Below the pieces are notes generated by a model. That model worked only from the letters and a program-made list of their open reading frames with translations. It made no database searches and was not told where the DNA came from. From contig JANQFX010000022.1 of assembly GCA_028277725.1 (NCBI GenBank), forward strand, positions 1 to 62,171: 62,171 nt of DNA. Direction: 5' to 3'. Position 1 is the stretch's first letter, and the number at the start of each line of letters is the position of its first letter. Of the stretch, positions 38,711 through 49,849 are shown one piece after another. The translations under genes and the position numbers were made by a program. The stretch comes from Thiohalocapsa sp. (lineage in GTDB: Bacteria; Pseudomonadota; Gammaproteobacteria; Chromatiales; Chromatiaceae).

Positions 38711-38950
38711 ACCTAGATGAAGCAGTTGACCGCTCAGTACCGTGCGCCAATGCCTGTGCCGCCTGGAATTCATGCGTCCTTCGCACGTCACCCGCCGGGT
38801 GAAGGCCGCTACGGCCGCCAGGGCACGCCCCGCGCGCCGCTGAGCTGCGTTGCAACTCGTTGGAATAGGAAGACTATTCCGCCTCGTTGCGCCTTGCTCA
38901 GCACCCCGCGGGACGCACCCTGACGACCGTTCAACTACTCCATCTAGGTT
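38710..38950. mobile_element. MITE-like nested palindromic element (241 bp)
   Basis: Terminal arms of 23 bases at 38710-38732 and 38928-38950 are inverted copies agreeing at 20 of 23 positions (outer AACCTAGATG perfect). Inside are a long imperfect hairpin (38839-38868 with 38874-38902; tip GGAATAG-gaaga-CTATTCC) and a further pairing block (38821-38838 with 38903-38920). A small CACCC-gcc-GGGTG hairpin lies near 38789-38801. No ORF is present. The left arm shares the last base of the mtnA stop. The rest of the mtnA-frmA gap (38951-39104) shows nothing except the frmA upstream region. Confidence 0.6.
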
Positions 38951-39104
38951 GAACGCCGTCGGTCGCGATGCCTGTGGGTGACGGCCACGCGCGAGCCCGC
39001 GAAGAAACCCTGATGATGCCGGGCCGACCCGGTACGTCCCTGGGTTAACCTGCTCCTGGGGATGCTTCACCCATCTCGCACGTCCACCCATTAGGAGCCC
39101 GCCC

Positions 39105-40220
39105 ATGAAAGCCAGAGCTGCCGTCGCCTGGGAACCCGCCAAGCCGCTGGTCATCGAAGAGATCGAGGTCGGAGGTCCGAAGGCGGGCGAGGTGCTGCTG
39201 CGCACCGTCGCCTCCGGGGTCTGCCACACCGACGCCTTCACCCTGTCCGGCGACGACCCGGAGGGCGCCTTTCCCTGCGTGCTCGGACACGAGGGCGGCT
39301 GCGAGGTGGTGGAGTGCGGCCCCGGCGTGAAGGACCTGAAGCCGGGCGATCACGTCATCCCGCTCTACATCCCCGAGTGCGGGGAGTGCGAGTACTGCCA
39401 CTCCAGCAAGACCAACCTCTGCCAGTCCATCGCCAGCACCGTCTGGACCGGCTACATGCCCGACGGCACACGGCGCTTCTCGCACCAGGGCAAGTCCATC
39501 TTCCACTACATGGGCTGCTCCACCTTCAGCGAGTACACCGTGGTACCCGAGATCGCGCTGGCCAAGATCAGCAAGGCGGCGCCCTTGGACAAGGTCTGCC
39601 TGCTCGGCTGCGGCATCACCACGGGCATCGGTGCCGTGCTGAACACCGCCAAGGTGGAGCCGGGCTCGACGGTGGCCGTATTCGGCCTGGGCGGCATCGG
39701 GCTGTCGGTGATCCAGGGCGCCGTGATGGCCAAGGCGGAGCGCATCATCGCCATCGACATCAACCCGGACAAGTTCGACATAGCCCGTTCGCTGGGCGCC
39801 ACCGACACGGTCAATCCGAAAGACCTCGGTACCGGCCTCACGGAGGCCATCGTCGAGATGACCGGCGGCGGCGTCGACTACAGCTTCGAGTGCATCGGCA
39901 GCGTGGACGTCATGCGCGAGGCCCTGGAGAGCTGCCACATGGGCTGGGGCGTCGCCACCATCATCGGTGTCGCCGGCTCGGGGCAGGAGATCCGCACCCG
40001 CCCCTTCCAGCTGGTGACGGGCCGCACCTGGAAGGGCACCGCCTTCGGGGGCGTCAAGGGCCGCACCCAACTGCCAGGCTATGTGGAGCGGTACCTCGCC
40101 GGCGAGATCGAAGTGGATCGGATGGTGACCCACACCATGCCGCTCACTGACATCAACCGCGCCTTCGACCTGATGCATGAGGGCGAGAGCATTCGCTCCG
40201 TGATCCTGTTCGACGCCTGA
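39105..40220 (+). CDS. frmA: S-(hydroxymethyl)glutathione dehydrogenase (class III alcohol dehydrogenase)
   Basis: The protein has 371 residues. It oxidises the spontaneous adduct of formaldehyde and glutathione with NAD. Catalytic zinc ligands are Cys40 (GVCHTDAFT), His62 (GHEGG) and the later Cys in [11 protein letters not shown]; structural zinc is held by Cys92, 95, 98 and 106 ([15 protein letters not shown]). [13 protein letters not shown] is the NAD-binding loop and the class III residues are conserved by eye. ATG 39105 follows AGGAG. It forms an operon with fghA. Confidence 0.97.
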   Translation: MKARAAVAWEPAKPLVIEEIEVGGPKAGEVLLRTVASGVCHTDAFTLSGDDPEGAFPCVLGHEGGCEVVECGPGVKDLKPGDHVIPLYIPECGECEYCHSSKTNLCQSIASTVWTGYMPDGTRRFSHQGKSIFHYMGCSTFSEYTVVPEIALAKISKAAPLDKVCLLGCGITTGIGAVLNTAKVEPGSTVAVFGLGGIGLSVIQGAVMAKAERIIAIDINPDKFDIARSLGATDTVNPKDLGTGLTEAIVEMTGGGVDYSFECIGSVDVMREALESCHMGWGVATIIGVAGSGQEIRTRPFQLVTGRTWKGTAFGGVKGRTQLPGYVERYLAGEIEVDRMVTHTMPLTDINRAFDLMHEGESIRSVILFDA

Positions 40221-40245
40221 CCCGCAGCAAGCCCCGGAGCCCGCC

Positions 40246-41091
40246 ATGGAGCAAATCGAGCGCATCAAGGAGTTCGGCGGCTGGCTGAACCGCTACCGCC
40301 ATGCCTCCGACGCCTGCAACTGCCTAATGACCTTCTCGGTCTATCTGCCGCCCGCGGCCGACCAGTGTCCGGTGCCGGCCGTCTACTACCTCTCCGGCCT
40401 CACCTGCACCGACGACAATGTCCGCGTGAAGGCGGGCGCCCAGCGCTACGCCGCCGAGCTCGGCCTCGCGCTGGTCATGCCGGACACCAGCCCGCGCGGC
40501 GAGGCTGTGCCCGACGCGCCGGAGCGCTACGACCTGGGCCAGGGTGCCGGTTTCTACGTCAATGCCACCCGCGGCCCCTGGGCCGCGCACTACCGGATGT
40601 TCGACTACGTCACCGAGGAGCTGCCCGAGCTGGTGGAAGCCAATCTGCCGATCGTGCCGGGGCTGCGTTCTGTCACCGGCCATTCCATGGGCGGACACGG
40701 TACGCTGGTGGCGGCGCTGCGCCGGCCGGAGCTGTATCGTTCGGTGTCCGCCTTCGCGCCCATCTGCAACCCGGTCGCCGTCGCCTGGGGCGAGGGCTGC
40801 TTCGGGGCCTACCTCGGCCATGACCGTGCCGCCTGGGCCGAGTACGACGCCACCGAACTGGTGCGTGCCGGCAGGCGCTTTTCCGGTCCCCCGCTCATCG
40901 ACCAGGGCACCGCCGACGAGTTCCTCGCCGAGCAGTTGCATCCCGAGGCCCTGGAGGCCGCCTGCCTCGATCAGGGGCAGCCGCTCATCCTGCGCCGCCA
41001 GCCGGGCTACGACCACAGCTACCACTTCATCGCCAGCTTCATCGGCGAGCATTTGGCACATCACGCCGAGGCGCTGACGCGGCGCCCCTGA
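40246..41091 (+). CDS. fghA: S-formylglutathione hydrolase
   Basis: The protein has 281 residues. This esterase converts S-formylglutathione to formate and glutathione, the second step after frmA, which ends 25 bases upstream. The nucleophile Ser147 is in TGHSMGGHG, the catalytic histidine in YDHSYHFIA, and the family LSGLTCTDDN and GWGEGCFGAYLG-like (AWGEGCFGAYLG) segments are present. Cytoplasmic. No frmR-type regulator gene is adjacent. Confidence 0.96.
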   Translation: MEQIERIKEFGGWLNRYRHASDACNCLMTFSVYLPPAADQCPVPAVYYLSGLTCTDDNVRVKAGAQRYAAELGLALVMPDTSPRGEAVPDAPERYDLGQGAGFYVNATRGPWAAHYRMFDYVTEELPELVEANLPIVPGLRSVTGHSMGGHGTLVAALRRPELYRSVSAFAPICNPVAVAWGEGCFGAYLGHDRAAWAEYDATELVRAGRRFSGPPLIDQGTADEFLAEQLHPEALEAACLDQGQPLILRRQPGYDHSYHFIASFIGEHLAHHAEALTRRP

Positions 41092-41174
41092 TCCAGTCGG
41101 GTTCGTCGGCGCCTTGCGGCCCCGGCAACACTCGGCTAGCCTTAACCAGAGCAACCACTTAGCGCCCAGCGACC

Positions 41175-41750
41175 ATGCAAGCCATCGCCCAGCAGGTTCC
41201 CACGCGGCACCGGATCACCGTGCAGGAGTTCTTCCGCATGGGCGAGATCGGCGTATTCGAGCCGGAGGCCCGGATCGAGCTGATCGACGGAGAGTTGTTC
41301 GATATGCCACCCATCGGACCGCCGCACGCGAGCGAAACCGCGCGCATCAATCAGATCCTCGTCGAAGCAACACGCGGGCGCGCCATCGTCTGGCCACAGA
41401 ACCCTATCCGTCTGGGTGACCTCAGCGCCCCGCAGCCGGACCTCGCCCTATTGCGTTGGCGGCAAGACTTCTACCGGCAGGCGCACCCGCGCCCGGACGA
41501 CGTCCTCCTGCTTGTGGAAGTCGCCGGCACCAGCCTCGCCCACGACCGCGATCGCAAGCTCCCCCTCTATGCCCGCTTCGCCATCCCCGAGGTCTGGCTC
41601 CTCGACATCACAGGCGGCGCGGTGACCGTCTACCGCGACCCACGGCCGGAGCGTGGCAGCTACGCCAGCACGTTGCTGCTTGAGGCGCCCGGTTTGATCC
41701 GGCCCGCGATGCTGCCGGATGTCGAGCTGGACCTGTTGCCGCTGCTCTGA
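41175..41750 (+). CDS. Uma2 family (DUF820) putative endonuclease
   Basis: The protein has 191 residues. GEIGVFEPEARIELIDGELFDM (from about residue 18), QPDLALL and LLVEVAGTSLAHDRDRKLPLYA followed by VWLLDI give the ordered E...D...E-x-A/K pattern of the PD-(D/E)XK-like Uma2 fold. These genes are abundant in cyanobacteria and purple bacteria, and their cellular role is unknown. It lies 83 bases after fghA and may be a later arrival. Confidence 0.85.
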   Translation: MQAIAQQVPTRHRITVQEFFRMGEIGVFEPEARIELIDGELFDMPPIGPPHASETARINQILVEATRGRAIVWPQNPIRLGDLSAPQPDLALLRWRQDFYRQAHPRPDDVLLLVEVAGTSLAHDRDRKLPLYARFAIPEVWLLDITGGAVTVYRDPRPERGSYASTLLLEAPGLIRPAMLPDVELDLLPLL

Positions 41751-41894
41751 TCTTGTCAAGTTCAGCTTTCTTCAGAGACATCTGCGCGGTCCCGGTTTTC
41801 GGCCAGCCCGCGACCTGCTGCTCAGGCAGGACTCGGCGCACGGAGCGGCGACCTGAAGCCGGGAGAGGGTTCGGGAGGGTCATCAGACTCAACA

Positions 41895-41913
41895 GATGAG
41901 AGTCATTCTCATC
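41895..41913. promoter_or_regulatory. Orphan Fur box
   Basis: GATGAGAGTCATTCTCATC (41895-41913) has perfect seven-base inverted arms GATGAGA/TCTCATC around GTCAT. It matches the well-known ATGAGAATnATTCTCAT-type Fur operator at nearly all arm positions. The nearest gene starts on either side are not iron genes: Uma2 ends 145 bases before it, and a gene scar begins 80 bases after it. I infer that it once controlled a gene that has been lost. The 41751-41992 stretch has no ORF worth calling. Confidence 0.6.
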
Positions 41914-41992
41914 TTTTGCGGTCGGCAGGCGTGAACCAGTCTCGGGGACGCAGCCCCGATCAACAACGGCGAGAATCGGAGGCGCAGCGGCG

Positions 41993-42136
41993 CTAGCCGG
42001 TGGCCGGGATCGGCTGCACCGGCGAGCGCATCTGTTCGGGGCGCCCTTGTGTGATGTGGCCGAGGGCCATGGCCATCATGACTGCGATGGCCAGACCGAC
42101 GCGGGTGGTCATCTTGGCGATGCCGCGGATGAAGTG
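41993..42136 (-). pseudogene. Possible transposase C-terminal remnant
   Basis: The minus strand encodes FIRGIAKMTTRVGLAIAV then MMAMALGHITQGRPEQMRSP and a TAG stop at 41993. This hydrophobic, Arg-Gly-start segment looks like the C-terminal helix and tail of DDE transposases. No upstream transposase part is present, because the frame continues antisense to the next gene. A free-standing peptide from ATG 42112 (39 residues) is possible but less likely. Confidence 0.3.
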
Positions 42137-42946
42137 CTGCTCGAAACCAACCGCCTTGAGCGCGCCGTCGCGGTCTATCGCGAGGCGCAGCAGCAGTTCC
42201 AGCGCAATCCGGCGATTGTCAGCGGACTCGCCGACACCCTCATCGACCTCGAACGCCTGAGCGAGGCGCAGGATGTCCTCGACTGGGCGGACCAACTCGA
42301 CATGGACGAGAAGAGCGCCGGCAAGCGGGAGCAGATTCGCCAGCGCCTGATGCGGACGATGAACGGCGAACCGGTTCGACTCAAGCGGACACAATCGCCG
42401 TATGAGGGCGCGGCTGGCGACCTGGACGCGTTGGCCGACATCACCAGCGAGGACTTGTCCTACGAGCCCATGCTCGGCCGCGCCGTGCTGCTGCGCCGTG
42501 CCGTCGACGAGGCTGATCTGGATCAGGCTCGGCAGGACATCGACAGCCTGCCCCCCCCCGGCACCATCCAACTCGTCGAAACCGGCCTCTGGCACGCACG
42601 AGCCGAGGGTTGGCGCGCCGCGGCCGACTGGTTCGACGGGACCTGGGAGCGCTATGCCGGCGACGGCGTGCTGCGTGTGCATCGCAGTCGTGCCCACGCC
42701 CGTGCCGGCGACGACCTGGACTGGTCCTTGGAGTGGGAGCGCTATCCGTATCTCGGCACCGTCATCGAGACTGAGATCAGCGGCGAGCCGCCGGCCCGCA
42801 TCCGTCACATCGATCCGACGTCGGAGGATCTCACCCTAGAACAGCGTCAGGACGCCTGGTTTCTGTCCGTCGTCGATGGCGGCGACAAGGCCCTGCGGGA
42901 TATCGCTGAAGAGGACGTCCTGTTCGCGCGTCGACTGATCGGCTGA
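42134..42946 (+). CDS. TPR-like protein, probably 5'-truncated
   Basis: About 270 residues from GTG 42134; the start is uncertain because the open frame continues upstream only over the antisense of the possible transposase remnant. The beginning (NRLERAVAVYREAQQQFQRNP, then SGLADTLIDLERLSEAQDVL) is a pair of tetratricopeptide-like helices. The remainder is a Glu/Asp/Ala-rich helical region and a Trp/Tyr-containing end that I do not recognise. No ribosome-binding site is seen. It may be a gene that lost its 5' part in a deletion between 42 and 42.14 kb. Confidence 0.5.
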   Translation: MLLETNRLERAVAVYREAQQQFQRNPAIVSGLADTLIDLERLSEAQDVLDWADQLDMDEKSAGKREQIRQRLMRTMNGEPVRLKRTQSPYEGAAGDLDALADITSEDLSYEPMLGRAVLLRRAVDEADLDQARQDIDSLPPPGTIQLVETGLWHARAEGWRAAADWFDGTWERYAGDGVLRVHRSRAHARAGDDLDWSLEWERYPYLGTVIETEISGEPPARIRHIDPTSEDLTLEQRQDAWFLSVVDGGDKALRDIAEEDVLFARRLIG

Positions 42947-43070
42947 CCTCCTGCCACATCGGTCTTTTGGTCGGCGCTTGGCTCACTCCCGGCTCTTCCT
43001 GCCGTGCCCCCCGCACTCTGTTTGTTGACCCTGTCGTGATCGAGGCCCAGCCAACACGCTTCGCTGGCGA

Positions 43071-43100
43071 CGATTGCGATTGCGACAACGACAACGACAG
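43071..43100. repeat. Hexamer tandem repeat upstream of gyrA
   Basis: Five six-base units run in register: CGATTG twice, CGACAA twice and CGACAG. A related CGAATA-CGACAA-CGAACG run occurs before lysC (59597-59614). The repeat lies in the 376-base gap 42947-43322; the only other item I can support there is the gyrA promoter at 43197-43205. Confidence 0.6.
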
Positions 43101-43196
43101 CGCGTCAAGCCTGGTTGTCGACTTTAGCACCGCTGTACCCGCGCATACCCACCCGTCCGGCACGTCGCGCCAAGCCGCCTGAGGGGTGGTTCGTCG

Positions 43197-43205
43197 TGCT
43201 ATAAT
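43197..43205 (+). promoter_or_regulatory. Extended -10 promoter of gyrA
   Basis: TGCTATAAT (43197-43205) is a perfect extended -10 element (TGn plus consensus TATAAT) 117 bases before the gyrA start. The -35 region (around 43177-43182) is poor, as is usual for extended -10 promoters. Confidence 0.6.
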
Positions 43206-43322
43206 TACGGACTTTTTCCAGGTCCGTCATGACGCGCGAGGGCGCTAGCGACGGGCGTTTCGCGGCACCGCCGCCTCGCTGTTGCCGCTCGTCCGTCAAC
43301 GGACCTGTAGACGATCCCGCCC

Positions 43323-45935
<2,613 letters not shown>

Positions 45936-45951
45936 TGTGGTTCGTGTCAGA

Positions 45952-46201
45952 GGCACGCAACGGCGCAACGGACGACCAATTAGGCACGCAACGGCGCAAC
46001 GAGCCACGGGCGCAACGGAAGACTGGGCGGGTCCTTTCCTTGAAGATGGTGGTCGCGATTCATCGTCAGGATGCGGAGTTTTGCGCTGACGCTTGGGCCT
46101 GTAACGTTTTCGCGCTGCGTCCTCTGCCCGTCGCGCCGTTGCGTGGAATCGCTATGCGTTGCGCCGTTGCGTGAGATCCTTTTGCGCTGCGCCGTCGCGT
46201 G
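45952..46201. repeat. CACGCAACGG-type direct and inverted repeats between gyrA and serC
   Basis: GGCACGCAACGGCGCAACG occurs at 45952-45970 and again at 45983-46001 (31-base period). Inverted copies CGTTGCGCCGTTGCGTG (46157-46173, a perfect 17-base complement of 45954-45970), GCGCCGTTGCGTG (46133-46145) and GCGCTGCGCCGTCGCGTG (46184-46201) follow. The arms could pair into a large hairpin. The surrounding 332-base gap (45936-46267) has no gene; the repeat resembles intergenic sequence common in some proteobacteria. Confidence 0.6.
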
Positions 46202-46267
46202 AAATCCTAAGCGCCGAGTCCACCGAGCCCGGCCACCGAACACAAGCAATCCGCCAGGAGCAACCAC

Positions 46268-47362
46268 ATGTCCCGACCCTACAACTTCAGTGCCGGCCCG
46301 GCGATGCTGCCGCAGGCGGTCCTTGAGCGTGCTCGCGAGGAAATGCTCGACTGGCACGGCAGCGGCATGTGCGTGGCGGAGATGAGCCACCGCGGCAAGG
46401 AGTTCCTGTCCATCGCCCGGCAGGCGGAGGCGGACCTGCGCGAGCTGCTGGCCGTGCCGGACAACTACAGGGTGCTGTTCCTGCAGGGCGGGGCATCCTT
46501 GCAGTTCGCCATGGCGCCGATGAACCTGCTGCGCGGCGCGACCCGGGCGGAGCGCAAGGCCGACTATCTCAACACCGGCAGCTGGTCGAAGAAGGCCATC
46601 GCCGAGGCCAAGCGCTTCGGGACCATCAACATCGCCGCCAGCACCGAGCAGGACGGCAGCTTCACCCGCGCGCCCGCGCAGGCGGAGCTGAACCTGTCCG
46701 ACGACGCCGCCTATCTGCACTACACCCCGAACGAGACCATCCAGGGCGTCGAGTTCGACTATGTCCCCGAGACCGACAAGCCGCTGGTCGCGGACATGTC
46801 CTCTACCATCCTGTCGCGCCCCATCGACGTGTCCAGGTTCGGCATCATCTACGCCGGTGCGCAGAAGAACGTCGGTCCCGCAGGGCTCACCATCGTCATC
46901 GTGCGCGAGGACCTCATCGGTCGGCCCATTGAGGGCACGCCGGCCATGCTCGACTACAAGACCCAGGCGGATGGCGAGTCCATGTACAACACGCCGCCGA
47001 CCTACGCTTGGTATCTGGCCGGGTTGGTGTTCCAGTGGCTGAAGGAGCTCGGCGGGCTCGCCGCGATGGCCGAGATCAACCAGCGCAAGGCCGGGAAGCT
47101 CTACGCCGCCATCGACGCGTCGGGCTTCTACGCCAACCCGGTGGACCCCGGCAGCCGCTCCTGGATGAACGTGCCCTTTACGCTGGCCAACGCGGACCTG
47201 GATGCGGATTTCCTGGCCGGTGCCAAGTCCGCCGGCCTCTTGACGCTGAAGGGCCACCGCTCCGTCGGCGGGATGCGCGCGAGCATCTACAATGCGATGC
47301 CGGAGGCCGGCGTGGACGCCCTGATCGAGTTCATGGCCGAGTTTGAGCGCACTCGCGGGTGA
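46268..47362 (+). CDS. serC: Phosphoserine aminotransferase
   Basis: The protein has 364 residues. It makes 3-phosphoserine and also acts in pyridoxal phosphate synthesis. YNFSAGPAMLP opening, GGASLQFAMAPMNLL, and the PLP-lysine region RFGIIYAGAQKNVGPAGL are as expected, with GHRSVGGMRASIYNAM near the end. ATG 46268 has CCAGGAGC upstream. It lies between gyrA and serA, and pheA follows, as in Pseudomonas. Confidence 0.97.
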   Translation: MSRPYNFSAGPAMLPQAVLERAREEMLDWHGSGMCVAEMSHRGKEFLSIARQAEADLRELLAVPDNYRVLFLQGGASLQFAMAPMNLLRGATRAERKADYLNTGSWSKKAIAEAKRFGTINIAASTEQDGSFTRAPAQAELNLSDDAAYLHYTPNETIQGVEFDYVPETDKPLVADMSSTILSRPIDVSRFGIIYAGAQKNVGPAGLTIVIVREDLIGRPIEGTPAMLDYKTQADGESMYNTPPTYAWYLAGLVFQWLKELGGLAAMAEINQRKAGKLYAAIDASGFYANPVDPGSRSWMNVPFTLANADLDADFLAGAKSAGLLTLKGHRSVGGMRASIYNAMPEAGVDALIEFMAEFERTRG

Positions 47363-47363
47363 G

Positions 47364-47414
47364 GCTTGGTTGTTCGAAGAGGTTTCACGCAACGACGCAA
47401 CGACGCAACCAAGC
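47364..47414. repeat. Hairpin with ACGACGCA repeats between serC and serA
   Basis: GCTTGGTTG (47364-47372) and CAACCAAGC (47406-47414) form a perfect nine-base inverted repeat. The 33-base loop contains TTTCACGCAACGACGCAACG, the same repeat family as the gyrA-serC gap. It lies in the 97-base serC-serA gap (47363-47459) and would be in any serC-serA transcript. Confidence 0.6.
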
Positions 47415-47459
47415 ATCCGCGGGCGCGCCGATGAAGCCTTGCCGCTGGAGACGTTTTTC

Positions 47460-48638
47460 ATGTTCAAGATCCAGACTCTCAACAACATCTCCGTCGTCGG
47501 CCTGAATCGGCTGCCGCGGGAGGCCTACGAGGTGGCTTCGGAGATCGCCCATCCGGACGCCATCCTGGTGCGCTCGGCGAAGATGCACGACATGGTGATC
47601 CCGGATACGGTCAAGGCCATCGGGCGTGCCGGCGCCGGCGTCAACAACATCCCGGTGGCGTCCATGAGCGAGCGCGGCATCGCCGTGTTCAATGCCCCCG
47701 GCGCCAACGCCAATGCGGTCAAGGAGCTGGTGCTGGCGGGTATGCTCATGGCCTCGCGCAACATCGGCCAGGCGGCCAAGTTCGCACGCGGGCTGGAGGG
47801 CGATGATGCGTCCATCAACAAGGCGGTGGAGGCGGGCAAGAAACGGTTCGTCGGCTTCGAGTTGCCCGGCCGCACCCTCGGTGTCATCGGCCTCGGGGCC
47901 ATCGGCGTCAAGGTCGCCAACGCCGCTCGCGCGCTCGGCATGAAGGTCATCGGTTTCGACCCGAGCATTACGGTGCGCGCGGCCTGGAACCTGCAGAGCG
48001 ACGTCGAGTCCGCGCTGTCGGTGGACGATCTGGTGGCGCGCTCCGACTTCATCACCTTCCACGTGCCGCTGACGGACCAGACTCGGCACATGATCAACAC
48101 CGACCGCATCGCCAACATGCGCGACGGCGCGGTACTGCTCAACTTCTCGCGCAGCGGAATCATCGACGACGATGCCGCGGTGACGGCCCTCGATGCGGGC
48201 AAGCTCTACGCCTATGTCTGCGACTTCCCGTCCAACCTGCTCAAGGATCATCCGCGCGTCGTGACCCTGCCGCACCTCGGCGCCTCGACCCGCGAGGCGG
48301 AGGACAACTGCGCGGTCATGGTGGCCGAGCAGATGCGCGCCTTCCTCGAGGACGGCAACGTCACCAACTCCGTCAATTTCCCGGACATCGTGCTGCCGCG
48401 CAATGGCGGTCACCGTATGGCCGTGGTCAACCGCAACGTGCCGAACATGGTGGGCCAGATCTCCACCGACCTTGCCGACGCCGGGCTCAATATCGTCGAC
48501 ATGCTGAACCGCTCCCGCGGCGAACTGGCGGTGACGCTGATCGACGTGGATCGCCCCTGTCCGGACGACACCGGTGCACGCATCGCAGCGATCGACGGCG
48601 TGCTGTCGGTGCGCTGCCTCGGCACGGCGGCGGGCTGA
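47460..48638 (+). CDS. serA: D-3-phosphoglycerate dehydrogenase
   Basis: This encodes 392 residues from ATG 47460 (MFKIQTLNNISVVG). It is the first step of serine synthesis. Cofactor loop TLGVIGLGAIGVKVANAA, the catalytic Arg region NFSRSGIIDDDA, and the catalytic His in TLPHLGASTREAEDN are seen, with a C-terminal ACT domain (about 325-392, NVPNMVGQISTDLADAGLNI) for serine feedback. Length matches the short bacterial class. It lies next to serC, so the two steps are encoded together. Confidence 0.96.
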   Translation: MFKIQTLNNISVVGLNRLPREAYEVASEIAHPDAILVRSAKMHDMVIPDTVKAIGRAGAGVNNIPVASMSERGIAVFNAPGANANAVKELVLAGMLMASRNIGQAAKFARGLEGDDASINKAVEAGKKRFVGFELPGRTLGVIGLGAIGVKVANAARALGMKVIGFDPSITVRAAWNLQSDVESALSVDDLVARSDFITFHVPLTDQTRHMINTDRIANMRDGAVLLNFSRSGIIDDDAAVTALDAGKLYAYVCDFPSNLLKDHPRVVTLPHLGASTREAEDNCAVMVAEQMRAFLEDGNVTNSVNFPDIVLPRNGGHRMAVVNRNVPNMVGQISTDLADAGLNIVDMLNRSRGELAVTLIDVDRPCPDDTGARIAAIDGVLSVRCLGTAAG

Positions 48639-48665
48639 AGAGCCCAAGACTGCGGGTAACTACCG

Positions 48666-49751
48666 ATGAATCCGGAAGACCGTCTTCACCCCGTCCGTGA
48701 GCGCATCGACGCCATCGACGCGGACCTGCTAAGGCTGATCGCCGAGCGCGCCGAGTGCGCCCGCGAGGTGGCCAAGATCAAGGACCAGGCGGGCCAGACC
48801 ACGCACTACTATCGCCCGGAGCGAGAGGCCGAGATCCTGCGCCGCATCAAGGAGCAGAACCCGGGGCCGCTGGGCGACGAGGAGGTCGCGCGGCTGTTTC
48901 GCGAGATCATGTCCGCCTGCCTCGCCCTGGAAAGGCCGCTGTCGGTGGGTTTTCTGGGTCCGGAGGGCACCTTCACCCAGGCCGCTGCACTCAAGCACTT
49001 CGGCCACTCGGTGCGTACCCAGCCCTTCGGCACCATCGCGGACATCTTCCGCGAGGTCGAATCCGGTTCCTGCGACTTCGGCGTGGTGCCGGTGGAGAAC
49101 AGCACCGAGGGCGTGGTCAATCACACCCTCGACCTGTTCGCCCGCTCGCCCTTGTCCATCGCCGGTGAGGTGATGCTGCGTATCCATCATCATCTCATGA
49201 GCCGCGCCACCGAGATCGGCGCGATCCGCAAGGTCTACTCACACCAGCAGTCGCTCGCCCAGTGTCGCAGTTGGCTCGATCGCCACCTGCCGGCCGCCGA
49301 GCGCGTCTCGGTGGGCAGCAACGCCGAGGCCGCAAAGCTCGCGATCAGATCCGGAGACTGCGCGGCGATCGCCGGTGAGGCCGCGGCCGAGCTCTACGAG
49401 CTGCGCGTGCTGGCGGAGCGCATCGAGGACGAACCGGGCAACACCACCCGATTCCTGGTCATCGGTCGCAACGACGCGTCACCCAGCGGTCGTGACAAGA
49501 CCAGCCTGCTCTTGTCCTGCCGCAATCAGGCCGGCGGTCTACACCGGTTGCTCACCCCCTTTGCGGAGCAGGCCATCAGCATGACCCGCATCGAGTCCAG
49601 ACCCTCTCGCCAGGGTGTTTGGGACTATGTCTTCTTCGTGGACATCTGCGGCCATCGGCAGGACGCGAAGGTCGCCGAGGCCCTCGGTAGGATCAAGGAT
49701 GCGGCGAACCTCTGTAAGGTGCTCGGCTCCTATCCGGAGGCGGTGCTTTGA
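48666..49751 (+). CDS. pheA: Bifunctional chorismate mutase/prephenate dehydratase
   Basis: The protein has 361 residues, the P-protein of phenylalanine synthesis. Chorismate mutase domain about 1-90 (RERIDAIDADLLRLIAERAE, PEREAEILRRI), prephenate dehydratase about 95-275 (VGFLGPEGTFTQAA, GVVPVENSTEGVVNHTLDL, and NTTRFLVIG), and ACT regulatory domain from about 280 (GGLHRLLTPFAEQAISMTRI with ESRPS) that binds Phe. No leader peptide is visible. It is 28 bases after serA. Confidence 0.97.
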   Translation: MNPEDRLHPVRERIDAIDADLLRLIAERAECAREVAKIKDQAGQTTHYYRPEREAEILRRIKEQNPGPLGDEEVARLFREIMSACLALERPLSVGFLGPEGTFTQAAALKHFGHSVRTQPFGTIADIFREVESGSCDFGVVPVENSTEGVVNHTLDLFARSPLSIAGEVMLRIHHHLMSRATEIGAIRKVYSHQQSLAQCRSWLDRHLPAAERVSVGSNAEAAKLAIRSGDCAAIAGEAAAELYELRVLAERIEDEPGNTTRFLVIGRNDASPSGRDKTSLLLSCRNQAGGLHRLLTPFAEQAISMTRIESRPSRQGVWDYVFFVDICGHRQDAKVAEALGRIKDAANLCKVLGSYPEAVL

Positions 49752-49849
49752 GAAAGTGTGAAGTTTGAAGTCTGAAAGGGCTGGTTCGCGGCGAGGGTTT
49801 GCGCTTTCATTCCATCCATCCCTCACCACAGAATCCCCGCTGACGCGAC

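Noticed and set aside
43071..43100. CRISPR-like array
   Set aside because: Units are six bases with no spacers; no repeat-spacer structure of 25-40 bases was seen anywhere in the window.
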